From Cyanobacteria bacterium SBLK (GTDB lineage: Bacteria; Cyanobacteriota; Cyanobacteriia; Cyanobacteriales; Spirulinaceae), in NCBI GenBank assembly GCA_017746715.1, contig JAGHZQ010000083.1, forward strand, positions 1 to 64,000: a stretch of 64,000 nt of DNA, in the 5' to 3' direction. Made by a program: the position numbers and the translations under genes. Within the stretch, counting starts at the first letter, position 1. Every line of letters begins with the position of its first letter. Shown piece after piece: positions 16,947 to 24,736 of this stretch. Under the pieces are notes generated by a model that searched no databases, was not told the DNA's origin, and saw only the letters and a list, made by a program, of their open reading frames with translations.

Positions 16947-17720
16947 TCAAGAAGCAACATCAACCCCAGAAGGAGATTCCGGACGTTCGGGATCGACCTT
17001 TGCAGACATGGAATAAATCGATACAATCCAAGCACTTAACCAATCTTGAATCGTGAACACCTCCCGATCGCGATCGACCACATCCGCGATCGCTTCCATC
17101 GTCACCTCATTTGTCGGGAGAACTTTCCCCTGTTGGATGGCTTCAAATTGTTCTAAAGTGAGTTTAACTTCCGAAGAACCGTAATAGCGGATATCGCGAA
17201 TGCGATCCTTGATTTGGGAGGGAGTTTGCCGCGATCGCTCCAAACAGTGCGCGATCGCTTGGGGTAAATTTCTCAATTCAGGAGGCTTGGTTGCAGGGAG
17301 TTTCTGGTGATTTAAGTCCGAGTCCGGCTGTAAAGAAGGTAACTTTTCTAACAATCCGATAGTTTGAACTGCCAAATCAGACATTTGTTTGAGGGACGAT
17401 ACGGCGATTAGAAGGGGATTATTGTTTTCACTGTCAAAAGTATTATCTCCGTCTCGAAATATAGGCGAACCAGGGCGATCTCCCGTATCGAGATAGCGCG
17501 TTAACTCCCAATACTCCCAACCCAGATGAGTTGCTAACTTCCGTAACTTTTGCGAATCCGGTTCGGCGCGAAAATCCAACGTCAACCACGCTTTCACGGT
17601 TTTTCCCGAACCTAAATCCAAACGAGCGGCGAACTTAGTATAGCTCTCTCCACCTTGCCACTCTTCTTGGAGTAAGCCGCATAATCGATCTCGATATCCA
17701 TCTGGCAATTTAGCGTTCAT
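16947..17720 (-). CDS. uncharacterised protein with a possible N-terminal helix-turn-helix
   Basis: 257 residues. The first 80 (DRLCGLLQEEWQGGESYTKFAARLDLGSGKTVKAWLTLDF.., KLRKLATHLGWEYWELTRYLDTG) read like an XRE-type helical DNA-binding domain. A second short helical module near 185-225 (LTLEQFEAIQQGKVLPTNEVTMEAIADVV) resembles another lambda-repressor-like fold. The remainder is low-complexity and unassigned. ATG at 17720 with AGGA 6-7 bases upstream. No family name is given because only the fold is suggested. Confidence 0.55.
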   Translation of the reverse strand: MNAKLPDGYRDRLCGLLQEEWQGGESYTKFAARLDLGSGKTVKAWLTLDFRAEPDSQKLRKLATHLGWEYWELTRYLDTGDRPGSPIFRDGDNTFDSENNNPLLIAVSSLKQMSDLAVQTIGLLEKLPSLQPDSDLNHQKLPATKPPELRNLPQAIAHCLERSRQTPSQIKDRIRDIRYYGSSEVKLTLEQFEAIQQGKVLPTNEVTMEAIADVVDRDREVFTIQDWLSAWIVSIYSMSAKVDPERPESPSGVDVAS

Positions 17721-17950
17721 ATTCTATCCTGTCGCGATCGCGCTCTAGAGTTCGGAGCAACGTCTACTTCTGGGGAATTTAGCAGATTTTGCCCCCACCT
17801 TGAAAGTATCCGTTTGCGATTTTAAGATGAGATGGAGAGAAAATGGCAAAATTAAACCCAAGATTAATCTTTTTTCTCTGTCCGAAATAGCTCTTTTGTA
17901 CTACAATGTGACTATAGCGAAAGATTCTCCCGCCAAGAGAGCCTCAAACG

Positions 17951-18445
17951 ATGGATGACTTCTTAAAAGGAGCGATCGGAGTTTCCGTTTTAATCGTCGT
18001 TGCTGGTATTGTGGGAGCAGCATTGAACGATTCAAATAGAGCCTTCGATCTCTCCCCTTATATCGATTTTTTTCGCGATCTCGATCGCGAGGATACTGTA
18101 GCACCCGATTCTACACAAAACTTCCCTACTTCGCAAAATTCTCCTTTAAATCTTGCCTCTCCCAAGCTCAATGATAATCGCCTATCAATTTGTCCTCAAG
18201 GTTCTGTCGAACCAATGGTTTCTGAAGTATCGATCGCGAAAGCACGGACTTTAAGACAGGCGATCGCCAATGGATTGCAGTTCGTGGACTTAATCGACCT
18301 GCAAGCAACTCTCGGGCAACCGAAATGTAACTTTTTGAAAAATGATACTCGGCAATATCGCTACCTCGTCCAAGAAGGGAAAAGTATTGATGCCTTGCAA
18401 AAAGGAGATATCCCTGAAGTAATCGTAATTTTTGGTAATTTTTAA
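17951..18445 (+). CDS. uncharacterised membrane-anchored protein
   Basis: 164 residues. One N-terminal helix (AIGVSVLIVVAGIVGAALN, about 8-26) probably anchors or exports the protein. A low-complexity linker follows, and then a small C-terminal domain (residues about 95-164, LQATLGQPKCNFLKNDTRQYRYLVQEG..VIVIFGNF) has the strand-turn pattern of SmpA/BamE-like folds, though the match is weak. It is followed 17 bp later by another membrane-anchored gene, so the two are probably an operon. The function is unknown. Confidence 0.6.
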   Translation: MDDFLKGAIGVSVLIVVAGIVGAALNDSNRAFDLSPYIDFFRDLDREDTVAPDSTQNFPTSQNSPLNLASPKLNDNRLSICPQGSVEPMVSEVSIAKARTLRQAIANGLQFVDLIDLQATLGQPKCNFLKNDTRQYRYLVQEGKSIDALQKGDIPEVIVIFGNF

Positions 18446-18462
18446 AGCGAGGAAAACCGAAC

Positions 18463-19056
18463 ATGATTCAAGAGCATTCTGCTGCGAATGGCCATCATTC
18501 CTCGGTTTATGAAAATCGAGAGAGTAATAGCGATCGCATCTCTCCTCCTGTTAACGAGATGTCTGAAGATATTATCGATGCGGAAATTATCGAACCAGAA
18601 ACGAGCGATCGCAAAAATACAAATCCTCCCGATCCCTCGTTTAACTCCCAACAAACTACACCTATTTCCTCCTATCAAATCGTGCAAAACTTCGATCGCT
18701 TGGAGCAACAAATCGATCGCTATTTCGATCGCTTCCAAGAAAAACTCGATCGGGTGCATCTCAGCAATCGGCGAAAAATGGTGCAAAGTCTCCATGAAAC
18801 CGACGAACGAATCGGGAGAAAGTTTCGTTATTTCCACGATAATTTAAATCGCTTGGAAATCAAGCTCGATGCTTTACTTTCCGAACGTAGAGCAAAGGAA
18901 TCTCGACGCACGATTTTGATTTTATTGAGTGTTTTAGTTGCAGGGGTTGCCTATATTACTATCATTTATCCTTTGCTAAATCGTCCCCATTTGCCTCAAA
19001 ATAACCCTCCCGAGTTAACTCCGCAAAAAATTGTCGGAGTAATGAGCAGTTATTAA
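18463..19056 (+). CDS. uncharacterised coiled-coil membrane protein
   Basis: 197 residues: a polar, probably disordered N-terminus (1-75), a coiled coil rich in Asp-Arg-Phe and Leu (FDRLEQQIDRYFDRFQEKLDRV .. LNRLEIKLDALL, about 78-142), one membrane helix (TILILLSVLVAGVAYITIIYPLL, about 148-170) and a short proline-rich tail. The GATCGC-rich codons inside the coiled coil reflect HIP1 sites. It lies 17 bp after the preceding gene. No family recognised. Confidence 0.6.
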   Translation: MIQEHSAANGHHSSVYENRESNSDRISPPVNEMSEDIIDAEIIEPETSDRKNTNPPDPSFNSQQTTPISSYQIVQNFDRLEQQIDRYFDRFQEKLDRVHLSNRRKMVQSLHETDERIGRKFRYFHDNLNRLEIKLDALLSERRAKESRRTILILLSVLVAGVAYITIIYPLLNRPHLPQNNPPELTPQKIVGVMSSY

Positions 19057-19107
19057 AACGAGACAAGATTGATTCCTCTTTTTTGATTTTGACTTGATTT
19101 GTTGCTT

Positions 19108-19137
19108 TTGGATAATTTTGCATGGCGATCGTATAAT
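19108..19137 (+). promoter_or_regulatory. sigma70-type promoter of the first NUDIX gene
   Basis: -10 TATAAT at 19132-19137 and -35 TTGGAT at 19108-19113, spacing 18. The block GGCGATCGTATAATT is repeated almost exactly before the second NUDIX gene. The expected leader is about 30 bases. Confidence 0.7.
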
Positions 19138-19175
19138 TGAACGCATTACCATTTTTTAACTTTTATTTGTCAACT

Positions 19176-19631
19176 ATGCCTCAATATTGGCAATTTTTTT
19201 CTGCCGTTCTCGGTTTTATTTTTCGTCATCCCATCGCCGGAGTTACTCTCATTCCTATTTTACCCGACGATCGCATTGTTTTAGTTCGTCCGCGCAAGAC
19301 AGGAAAATGGGCATTACCCGGAGGAATTATTGATTGGGGAGAGGATTTGCCAACAACGGCCAAACGAGAATTAAAAGAAGAAACGGGATTGGATTTAGCT
19401 CAATTTGGTCGTCTGGTGGGCATTTATTCTGCTCCCGATCGCGATATCGGCATTCATTTTATTAGTCCTACATTAGAAGTTCGTGCAACTGGAAATTTAC
19501 AAATTGAGGATACTCTTGAAATTTTAGAGGTTCGTGCTTTTACTCGAGAGGAATTACCTTTTAGCGAACTCAGTCCCGATAATACTCGTCAGTTACACGA
19601 TTATTTTAACGGTGTAACGACGATTGCTTAA
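19176..19631 (+). CDS. NUDIX hydrolase, copy 1
   Basis: 151 residues from the ATG at 19176 (MPQYWQFFSAVLG); the longer frame from 19137 would start inside the -10 box. The NUDIX box GGIIDWGEDLPTTAKRELKEETGLDL fits G-x5-E-x7-RE-L-x-EE-x-G-L with all metal-binding Glu present (about residues 50-75). NUDIX enzymes cleave nucleoside diphosphates linked to another group; the substrate is not predictable. An intrinsic terminator follows. The next gene is a close paralogue with its own copy of the promoter. No ribosome-binding site is obvious for either copy. Confidence 0.9.
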   Translation: MPQYWQFFSAVLGFIFRHPIAGVTLIPILPDDRIVLVRPRKTGKWALPGGIIDWGEDLPTTAKRELKEETGLDLAQFGRLVGIYSAPDRDIGIHFISPTLEVRATGNLQIEDTLEILEVRAFTREELPFSELSPDNTRQLHDYFNGVTTIA

Positions 19632-19721
19632 TGGCAAGCAGGATCGTTTGCATTTGAGTATATCTCAGTTTTGTAAAAATATTTAATTCTAAACAAAATT
19701 CATTCTCTATTTTACCATAGA

Positions 19722-19769
19722 ACGGGCATCACTTCGACAAGCTCAGTGACCACTTGCCCGTGTTTTTTT
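19722..19769 (+). terminator. terminator between the two NUDIX genes
   Basis: ACGGGCA (19722-19728) pairs with TGCCCGT (19755-19761), with an inner TCACT/AGTGA stem, followed by seven T. The loop contains the dispersed motif CTTCGACAAGCTCAGTGA, also common as a genomic repeat. Confidence 0.8.
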
Positions 19770-19781
19770 ATGAACTTTGCA

Positions 19782-19810
19782 TTGTTTGTCATTCGTGGCG
19801 ATCGTATAAT
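19782..19810 (+). promoter_or_regulatory. sigma70-type promoter of the second NUDIX gene
   Basis: -35 TTGTTT (19782-19787), a 17-bp spacer and -10 TATAAT (19805-19810), in the same GGCGATCGTATAATT block as upstream of copy 1. The leader to the ATG at 19838 would be about 20 bases. Confidence 0.75.
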
Positions 19811-19837
19811 TAAAAGTATCTCCACTTTTTAATTTTC

Positions 19838-20293
19838 ATGCGTCAATATTGGCAATTTATCTCTACCGTCCTCGGTGTTATTTTCCGCCATCCTATCGCT
19901 GGGGCTACCCTCATTCCTATTTTACCCGACGATCGCATTGTTTTAGTCCGTCGTCGGGATACGGGGACGTGGGGATTACCGGGAGGAATTGTTGATTGGG
20001 GGGAAGATTTACCCACCGCAGCTAAACGAGAATTGAAAGAAGAAACGGGATTGGATTTGGCTCAATTCGGTCGTTTGGTGGGCATTTATTCTGCACCCGA
20101 TCGCGATCCGAGAATTCATTCTATTAGTATGTTATTAGAAGTTCGTGCAACTGGCAATTTAAACGTTGAAGATACTACAGAAATTTCTGAAGTTCGCGCT
20201 TTTACTCGAGCAGAATTACCATTAGGAAACCTCAGTCACGATCACGATCGCCAATTACAAGACTATCTCGATGGTTTAACTACGATTGCTTAA
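19838..20293 (+). CDS. NUDIX hydrolase, copy 2
   Basis: 151 residues, colinear with copy 1. The N-terminal half and NUDIX box are nearly the same (GGIVDWGEDLPTAAKRELKEETGLDL) and the C-terminus is more diverged (SPLxxNLSHDHDRQL versus SELSPDNTRQL). All catalytic Glu are kept, so both copies should be active. The residues ahead of the box differ (RRRDTGTWGLPGG versus RPRKTGKWALPGG) in a region that contacts substrate in the family. The start is the ATG at 19838. Confidence 0.9.
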   Translation: MRQYWQFISTVLGVIFRHPIAGATLIPILPDDRIVLVRRRDTGTWGLPGGIVDWGEDLPTAAKRELKEETGLDLAQFGRLVGIYSAPDRDPRIHSISMLLEVRATGNLNVEDTTEISEVRAFTRAELPLGNLSHDHDRQLQDYLDGLTTIA

Positions 20294-20392
20294 AGGTAAT
20301 GGGTAATACTTTTAGAAAGTAGCAAGTAGGGTGCAGTTAGCGACAGCGTAACGCACCGTTTTTTAGACTTCTGGTGCATTACGCTCCATTCC

Positions 20393-20458
20393 ATTACGCT
20401 AACACACCTTACGACCTTACATTTAATTACGCTAACACGCCTTACGACCTTACATTTA
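20393..20458. repeat. two tandem 33-bp repeats
   Basis: Units 20393-20425 and 20426-20458 (ATTACGCTAACACxCC..) differ at one base. They form part of a wider low-complexity region (GCGTAACGCACC, GGTGCATTACGC) resembling dispersed repeats of this genome, between the NUDIX pair and the nuclease-domain gene. Confidence 0.8.
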
Positions 20459-20539
20459 ATATTTGTTTTACAAACAATCTCTAATACTTTTAGTCAAAAA
20501 GTTTTGATAATGCTATAATATCTCTTTTAGGATATTCAA

Positions 20540-21166
20540 ATGACCAAAGCAGTATCGGCCAGCGATTTAACGTTACATGAGGTCAAAACTAAATTTAATT
20601 TGCAACAAGTGAGTGATGAGTCATTCTTTTCAGAATGGCAAGATGGTTTACCGGAAATCAAAGCAGAAGAGAAAGAATGGTGCGATCGCATTAAGGCGGA
20701 TTTTCTATCTTTGGAAGAATATGAGTTTCACGAGGAAATTGTTAAATTAGCCGTTCTTGCTCCAATTTTATCGCTGGCGGGATTTTTTCGCCATCCTTTT
20801 TATGCGAATGCAGAAGTACAGATTATGGATGAAGATGAAGGGCAAACAGTACGAGGAAAAATAGATGTCTTGTTATTAAAGCAACAGTTTTGGATTGCCG
20901 TTATTGAAGCGAAGAATAAGCAATTTAGTTTAATCAAAGCACTCTCTCAAACTTTATTTTACATGATGGGAACGCCTTTTCCAGAGAAACCGACTTTTGG
21001 ATTGTTGACGAATGGCAGTCATTTCATGTTTGTGAAAGTATTACAAGGCAAAGAGTCACAATACGCACTGTCGGATGAGTTTAGTTTATACCGTCGGGGA
21101 AATGAGTTATATTCTGTCATCAAAATTTTAAGACGACTGGGACAGTTATCAGTCACCAGTGATTGA
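20540..21166 (+). CDS. HsdR_N-like restriction endonuclease-fold protein, stand-alone
   Basis: 208 residues. The core GKIDVLLLKQQFWIAVIEAKNKQFSL has the PD-(D/E)xK layout (Asp ~ residue 117, then ExK), as in the N-terminal nuclease domain of type I restriction subunit R. The rest of HsdR (helicase motors) is missing, and no HsdM or HsdS gene is near. Small stand-alone homologues are common in cyanobacteria and are usually annotated as restriction endonuclease subunit R. Whether it cuts DNA is unknown. The start is the ATG at 20540; no strong ribosome-binding site is visible. Confidence 0.8.
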   Translation: MTKAVSASDLTLHEVKTKFNLQQVSDESFFSEWQDGLPEIKAEEKEWCDRIKADFLSLEEYEFHEEIVKLAVLAPILSLAGFFRHPFYANAEVQIMDEDEGQTVRGKIDVLLLKQQFWIAVIEAKNKQFSLIKALSQTLFYMMGTPFPEKPTFGLLTNGSHFMFVKVLQGKESQYALSDEFSLYRRGNELYSVIKILRRLGQLSVTSD

Positions 21167-21332
21167 CGATCGCAAGCATGGAAAAGAGCAATGGTTGCAG
21201 CGATCGCTTGTATTCGTGTTTTTGGGGAGTGCGATCGCGTCTCTCAGATTTGGTCAAAAAAATCTAGCAACCTCTTGACTATTTGTAAAAATACTAATAC
21301 TCTGAAGGAGAACAGATATTGAGAGGTTGGCA

Positions 21333-21674
21333 ATGCCTAGAAAAAAACAGACAGAAGAGGGTTCAATTCGTCTCTCTCCCTTGGATGAGGACATTCTCAC
21401 GGTATTGATGGGGGGACGAGAACTCTACGGGTTGGAAATTTTGGACGAGTTAAACCTCGATGAACGTCCGGGGGGTGAGTTGGGGTTTGGTTCTTTATAC
21501 CCTGCTTTAAATCGCTTGGATAAGAAAGGTCTCATCGATTGGCGATGGGGTAATGAGCATGAGGAGACGGGAGGTGCAAGACGCAAGTATTACAAAATTA
21601 ATGGGTTGGGTGCGAGAGTTCTCCGTGAAGTGCGCGAGTATCGCAATGCTTTAGCTGTGAAAGCACAAGCGTAA
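21333..21674 (+). CDS. PadR-family transcriptional regulator
   Basis: 113 residues forming a winged helix typical of PadR: LSPLDEDILTVLMGGRELYGLEILDEL, GFGSLYPALNRLDKKGLIDWRW and ARRKYYKINGLGARVLREV. The start is the ATG at 21333, because GAGAGG at 21321-21326 has the right 6-base spacing; the TTG at 21327 would abut it. PadR proteins are ligand-responsive repressors, often of an adjacent membrane protein gene. Here a multi-pass membrane gene follows after 27 bp, so it is probably autoregulated and controls that partner. Confidence 0.92.
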   Translation: MPRKKQTEEGSIRLSPLDEDILTVLMGGRELYGLEILDELNLDERPGGELGFGSLYPALNRLDKKGLIDWRWGNEHEETGGARRKYYKINGLGARVLREVREYRNALAVKAQA

Positions 21675-21701
21675 ATAATTAACAATATTCTAAAGGAAAT
21701 A

Positions 21702-22382
21702 ATGAAAATGTTTAAACGAAATTTCGGAGAATACAATAAAAATGCAAACAATTTTATTTGTTTAGCAATATTTAAAGTTTTAATTTGTTTTGTAATATTC
21801 ATCAATGTTATCGATCTTTTAATTGTATTTACTAGTATAAAAGAATATTGGCAAATTTTTTTAACTGAAAGTATTATTACATACTTTTGGTTCATGTTTG
21901 CAGTATATTCGGGTTATTTGATTCTTACTGATAATGGAGCAGGTGAGCGTGCTTTAAACGGTAAATATATATTACTTAATCTCTTTAATTTTCGACAGAA
22001 GAGAGCTGGGGTTGTTAACTTCATAAGATTACTAATGCTTTTATGTCTTGTGTTGCATGGCTTTTATGTTTTTCTTGGTTCAGTGTTTATTACAACAATC
22101 TTATCAGTAATTAGTACAATAATTGCAATAGCTATTTTTTTCATTAAACAATGTAAAAAATATGGCATTTACCTCATAAAATCTCAACTAATAATTCTAG
22201 AAGACTGGAAAGGAAACCTTCAAGCAAAGTATAGGAGATTATTGAGAAAAAAAGTCTCTAAACGAAAAATTAGATGGGAGTTATTCAAAATGCTGCTAGG
22301 AATGTTTTGGGGAACTTTACTCAGCAAAGTTGAGGATATTTACTTACCTAAACAGAAACCTCAACACAAAGGCGATGATTAA
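21702..22382 (+). CDS. multi-pass membrane protein paired with PadR
   Basis: 226 residues with about four hydrophobic segments (ICLAIFKVLICFVIFINVIDLLIVF, IITYFWFMFAVYSGYLIL, LLMLLCLVLHGFYVFLGSVF, ILSVISTIIAIAIFFI) and a basic cytosolic C-terminus (KYRRLLRKKVSKRKIRWE). Composition is AT-rich compared with neighbours and the codons are unlike the HIP1-rich genes around it, a possible sign of transfer. AAAGGA precedes the ATG. No family recognised. Its proximity to PadR suggests a stress- or drug-responsive membrane function, by inference only. Confidence 0.65.
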   Translation: MKMFKRNFGEYNKNANNFICLAIFKVLICFVIFINVIDLLIVFTSIKEYWQIFLTESIITYFWFMFAVYSGYLILTDNGAGERALNGKYILLNLFNFRQKRAGVVNFIRLLMLLCLVLHGFYVFLGSVFITTILSVISTIIAIAIFFIKQCKKYGIYLIKSQLIILEDWKGNLQAKYRRLLRKKVSKRKIRWELFKMLLGMFWGTLLSKVEDIYLPKQKPQHKGDD

Positions 22383-22408
22383 AAAACTCTATTAAACAAG
22401 CCAGTAGA

Positions 22409-22480
22409 TTGGGTTGAGGCACGAAACCCAGCAGCACCAATGCTTGTGTTGGGTTACGCTGTCGCTAACCCAACCTACGA
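22409..22480. repeat. dispersed GTTGGGT..ACCCAAC repeat
   Basis: A palindromic block (gattgggttgaggcacgaaacccagc .. gtgttgggttacgctgtcgctaacccaacctac) closely related to the block at 30001-30075. Such blocks are common short dispersed repeats in cyanobacterial genomes. Confidence 0.75.
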
Positions 22481-22553
22481 GATTAAAGTTGATTTTCCGG
22501 ATTTGATATCAATTGAAAAATTGTATTTCACTCAAAACTAACAGAGAAAGACA

Positions 22554-22820
22554 ATGCAAAATTCTACTTCATCGCAACCCATTCAAACTAACGAGAAACC
22601 CCGAAATTTGCCTATACCCGATCGCACATCCACCCCATCTCCAAAAACTCCAATGACTCCAATATCAGACTCCTATCAAGAATCTGTGCAAAAATTGCTA
22701 GAATTAACAAAAGGGCGTAGTGACTCTACCGCTCATGTTGCAATTTTAGCAATCGTTTTTATGTTTACATTACTCGTTACTTCTGTAACTTCTATTGTTA
22801 TTGTTTTGAATATTAGCTAA
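22554..22820 (+). CDS. small protein with a C-terminal membrane helix
   Basis: 88 residues: a Pro/Ser/Thr-rich N-terminus (PIPDRTSTPSPKTPMTPISD), an amphipathic piece (SYQESVQKLLELTKG) and one C-terminal helix (HVAILAIVFMFTLLVTSVTSIVIVL). The layout is that of a tail-anchored protein. AGAGAAAG precedes the ATG. Its stop overlaps the convergent downstream gene by four bases. No family recognised. Confidence 0.55.
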   Translation: MQNSTSSQPIQTNEKPRNLPIPDRTSTPSPKTPMTPISDSYQESVQKLLELTKGRSDSTAHVAILAIVFMFTLLVTSVTSIVIVLNIS

Positions 22821-23179
22821 TTTTGAGCTAACTGTTCGACTGGCTCTTCAGAAGTCAGCAAACCCGACATTTGTAGAACGCGATCGCTCTGACTTTGTGA
22901 ATGCAAAGCGAGGATATGACGAGCTTGTTCTACCGGATAAACCCGACACCATTCTACACATTCTCTTTGCATCGCTGTAAGTTCGAGATGATAAATTTCC
23001 GGAACTTCCGAGATGCCCCACTCAATAATTAATGCCGCTTCTCGTAACAATTTCAGCGTCAGTCGATCTTGCTTGGGGAATTTTGCTTGAGTTGAGATTT
23101 CGGCGAGAGTTGAGGCAAGATTTTCGAGTTTTTCTTGCCAATGCAATTTTTTTATTTTATAATAAAAGAATCTATCCAT
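22817..23179 (-). CDS. uncharacterised cytosolic protein
   Basis: 120 residues, helical, with two Cys close together (RECVEWCRVYP). It starts at ATG 23179, which overlaps the TAA of the upstream membrane gene (TAATG), so translation is probably coupled. It overlaps the convergent gene at 22554-22820 by four bases. No family recognised. Confidence 0.55.
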   Translation of the reverse strand: MDRFFYYKIKKLHWQEKLENLASTLAEISTQAKFPKQDRLTLKLLREAALIIEWGISEVPEIYHLELTAMQRECVEWCRVYPVEQARHILALHSQSQSDRVLQMSGLLTSEEPVEQLAQN

Positions 23180-23490
23180 TATGAGCTAACATCTAATTTC
23201 AATACTTCTAATAATCCCACAGTCCCGGTAAAAAAGATATAGATTCCCGCAGCGATCGCATTTTCCTTGCGGCGAAATGCAACAACCGTACCGATAATTC
23301 CCTCGATCAGATGACTCCCCAAGGCAAATACGGTGAACCAAAAAAGTAGAAAGAAAAAGTGAGGCAATTCGGAGAAAGGAAAAGCCCGAGCAACGATCCA
23401 CGAATCCAAAGCGATCGCCCCCGCGATCAAAACCGTAGAGAGAACTTTAATAAAAATCAAAACCTTGCGATCGATCGCGTCGAGATTCAT
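23179..23490 (-). CDS. small membrane protein
   Basis: 103 residues with three hydrophobic helices (VLIFIKVLSTVLIAGAIAL, FFFLLFWFTVFALGSHLIEGIIGTVV, AAGIYIFFTGTVGLLEVL). It is coupled to the following 120-residue gene by a TAATG overlap. No family recognised. ATG at 23490. Confidence 0.6.
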   Translation of the reverse strand: MNLDAIDRKVLIFIKVLSTVLIAGAIALDSWIVARAFPFSELPHFFFLLFWFTVFALGSHLIEGIIGTVVAFRRKENAIAAGIYIFFTGTVGLLEVLKLDVSS

Positions 23491-23527
23491 CGTGAATTTA
23501 AAAAACTGACCGATACTACTTTATCAT

Positions 23528-24307
23528 TTAACCGATAACTGATAACGGAAATCCATAATCCCACCCCAAGAGATCGCAAGCGTTGCCCCCATTTACCGCA
23601 ACTTCCACCCATCCGTGACTGCCAACGAGAGCAATTAATTCTCCCACGGGGCGATCGCTATAAGTGAAACCCGAAGCAATATTTCCCCCCTGCCATTTCA
23701 CGCTCCAAGATTTCCCCGCAACCGCAGAAGCAGGAATATTACTCATTAAATTACCAAAGCGATCGATATACTGAACGCAACCGCGAATTTCTTCCCCAAC
23801 ATATTCCACCGGAGGCAACGCCAAACGCACCAAACTCCGGGGATCGATCGCCGTCCCTACTGCCTCCAAAGGTACGCCATTCGCCAAATGTGCCCCAGCA
23901 GGAGCAAAAATATCTCGTCCGTGAAACGTCGAACTCGGAGACTCCGTGCGCCAATATTGAGCATTGTCCAATTGTACCGCCGCGATCGCCTCCTCCTGCT
24001 GCAAAATCCCGCTTAATAATCCATTATCGGGGACGACAAAATAGCGATCGCCAACCTGCACCGCAACCCCTCGGCGATCGCTTCCCACCCCCGGATCCAC
24101 CACCGCAACGCAAACCGTTTCCGAAGGAAGATAAGGATAGGCATTTAACAGGCAAAAACGCCCCGCAGCGATATTTTGAGGGGGAATGTCATGGGTAAGA
24201 TCGATAACGACGATCTGGGGGTTAATTTGCGCGATCGTCGCCTTCATCACCCCGACATAAACATCTTGTAAGCCAAAATCGCTCAGCAGTGCAACAATTC
24301 CTCTCAT
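23528..24307 (-). CDS. SAM hydrolase / SAM-dependent halogenase family (DUF62) protein
   Basis: 259 residues matching the SAM hydroxide adenosyltransferase family: LLSDFGLQDVYVGVMKATI at the start, DLTHDIPPQN, VVDPGVGSDRRGVAV, FVVPDNGLLSGIL, STFHGRDIFAPAGAHLA. Related enzymes split S-adenosylmethionine with water to adenosine and methionine, or with halide. Nothing here indicates a halogenase, so a SAM hydrolase is likely. I use the ATG at 24307; the longer frame begins at a TTG 12 codons earlier. It is cytosolic and probably trimeric as in the family. Confidence 0.9.
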   Translation of the reverse strand: MRGIVALLSDFGLQDVYVGVMKATIAQINPQIVVIDLTHDIPPQNIAAGRFCLLNAYPYLPSETVCVAVVDPGVGSDRRGVAVQVGDRYFVVPDNGLLSGILQQEEAIAAVQLDNAQYWRTESPSSTFHGRDIFAPAGAHLANGVPLEAVGTAIDPRSLVRLALPPVEYVGEEIRGCVQYIDRFGNLMSNIPASAVAGKSWSVKWQGGNIASGFTYSDRPVGELIALVGSHGWVEVAVNGGNACDLLGWDYGFPLSVIG

Positions 24308-24421
24308 TTCCTTTTCTCTCGATTCGTAAATTTTTTGTAACAATGTATACTCTTTTTCAGTAAGTCACGATATCATGACAAATAAGCAATCAAGCCATTC
24401 CCTAAGCAATCGGACGGAACA

Positions 24422-24586
24422 ATGATGAATAACAACCGCAAAGAAGTCTTAAGACAAGCCGCAGCCAACCACCGCGATAGTTTGCGGAAAAGTTTGCAAC
24501 GCCGTATGGAAGCCGCTCGCAATTCCGGCAACGAACAATTATTAAAGAGTTTGGAAGCCGAAGCCGCTTATTTAAAAATGAATTAA
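24422..24586 (+). CDS. conserved-looking small basic protein, 54 residues
   Basis: Two adjacent ATGs (24422, 24425) follow GGACGGAAC. The product, MMNNRKEVLRQAAANHRD.. ..KSLEAEAAYLKMN, is helical, highly charged and free of Cys, and uses codons like its neighbours. Its well-formed leader and stop suggest a genuine small gene. It is divergent from the SAM-hydrolase gene, with about 115 bp between starts. Function unknown. Confidence 0.65.
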   Translation: MMNNNRKEVLRQAAANHRDSLRKSLQRRMEAARNSGNEQLLKSLEAEAAYLKMN

Positions 24587-24736
24587 TATTTGCTGATTCA
24601 TTTTGCACGAACAATTTTGCAATTTGGTCTGTTGGTCTTTTGGTCTGTTGGTTTTGCCCGTATAAAGTGCGTTTGGGAAAAGGAGAAAGAGCGATCGCGG
24701 TTCTTTCTTCTTTTCTTTTGTATGGTTACGCGGTCG

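Noticed and set aside
20540..21166. A complete type I restriction system
   Set aside because: Only the N-terminal nuclease-like domain is encoded and no HsdM or HsdS gene is near.
22409..22480. GTTGGGT..ACCCAAC blocks as CRISPR repeats
   Set aside because: Only single palindromic blocks occur, at distant sites, without regularly spaced repeats.
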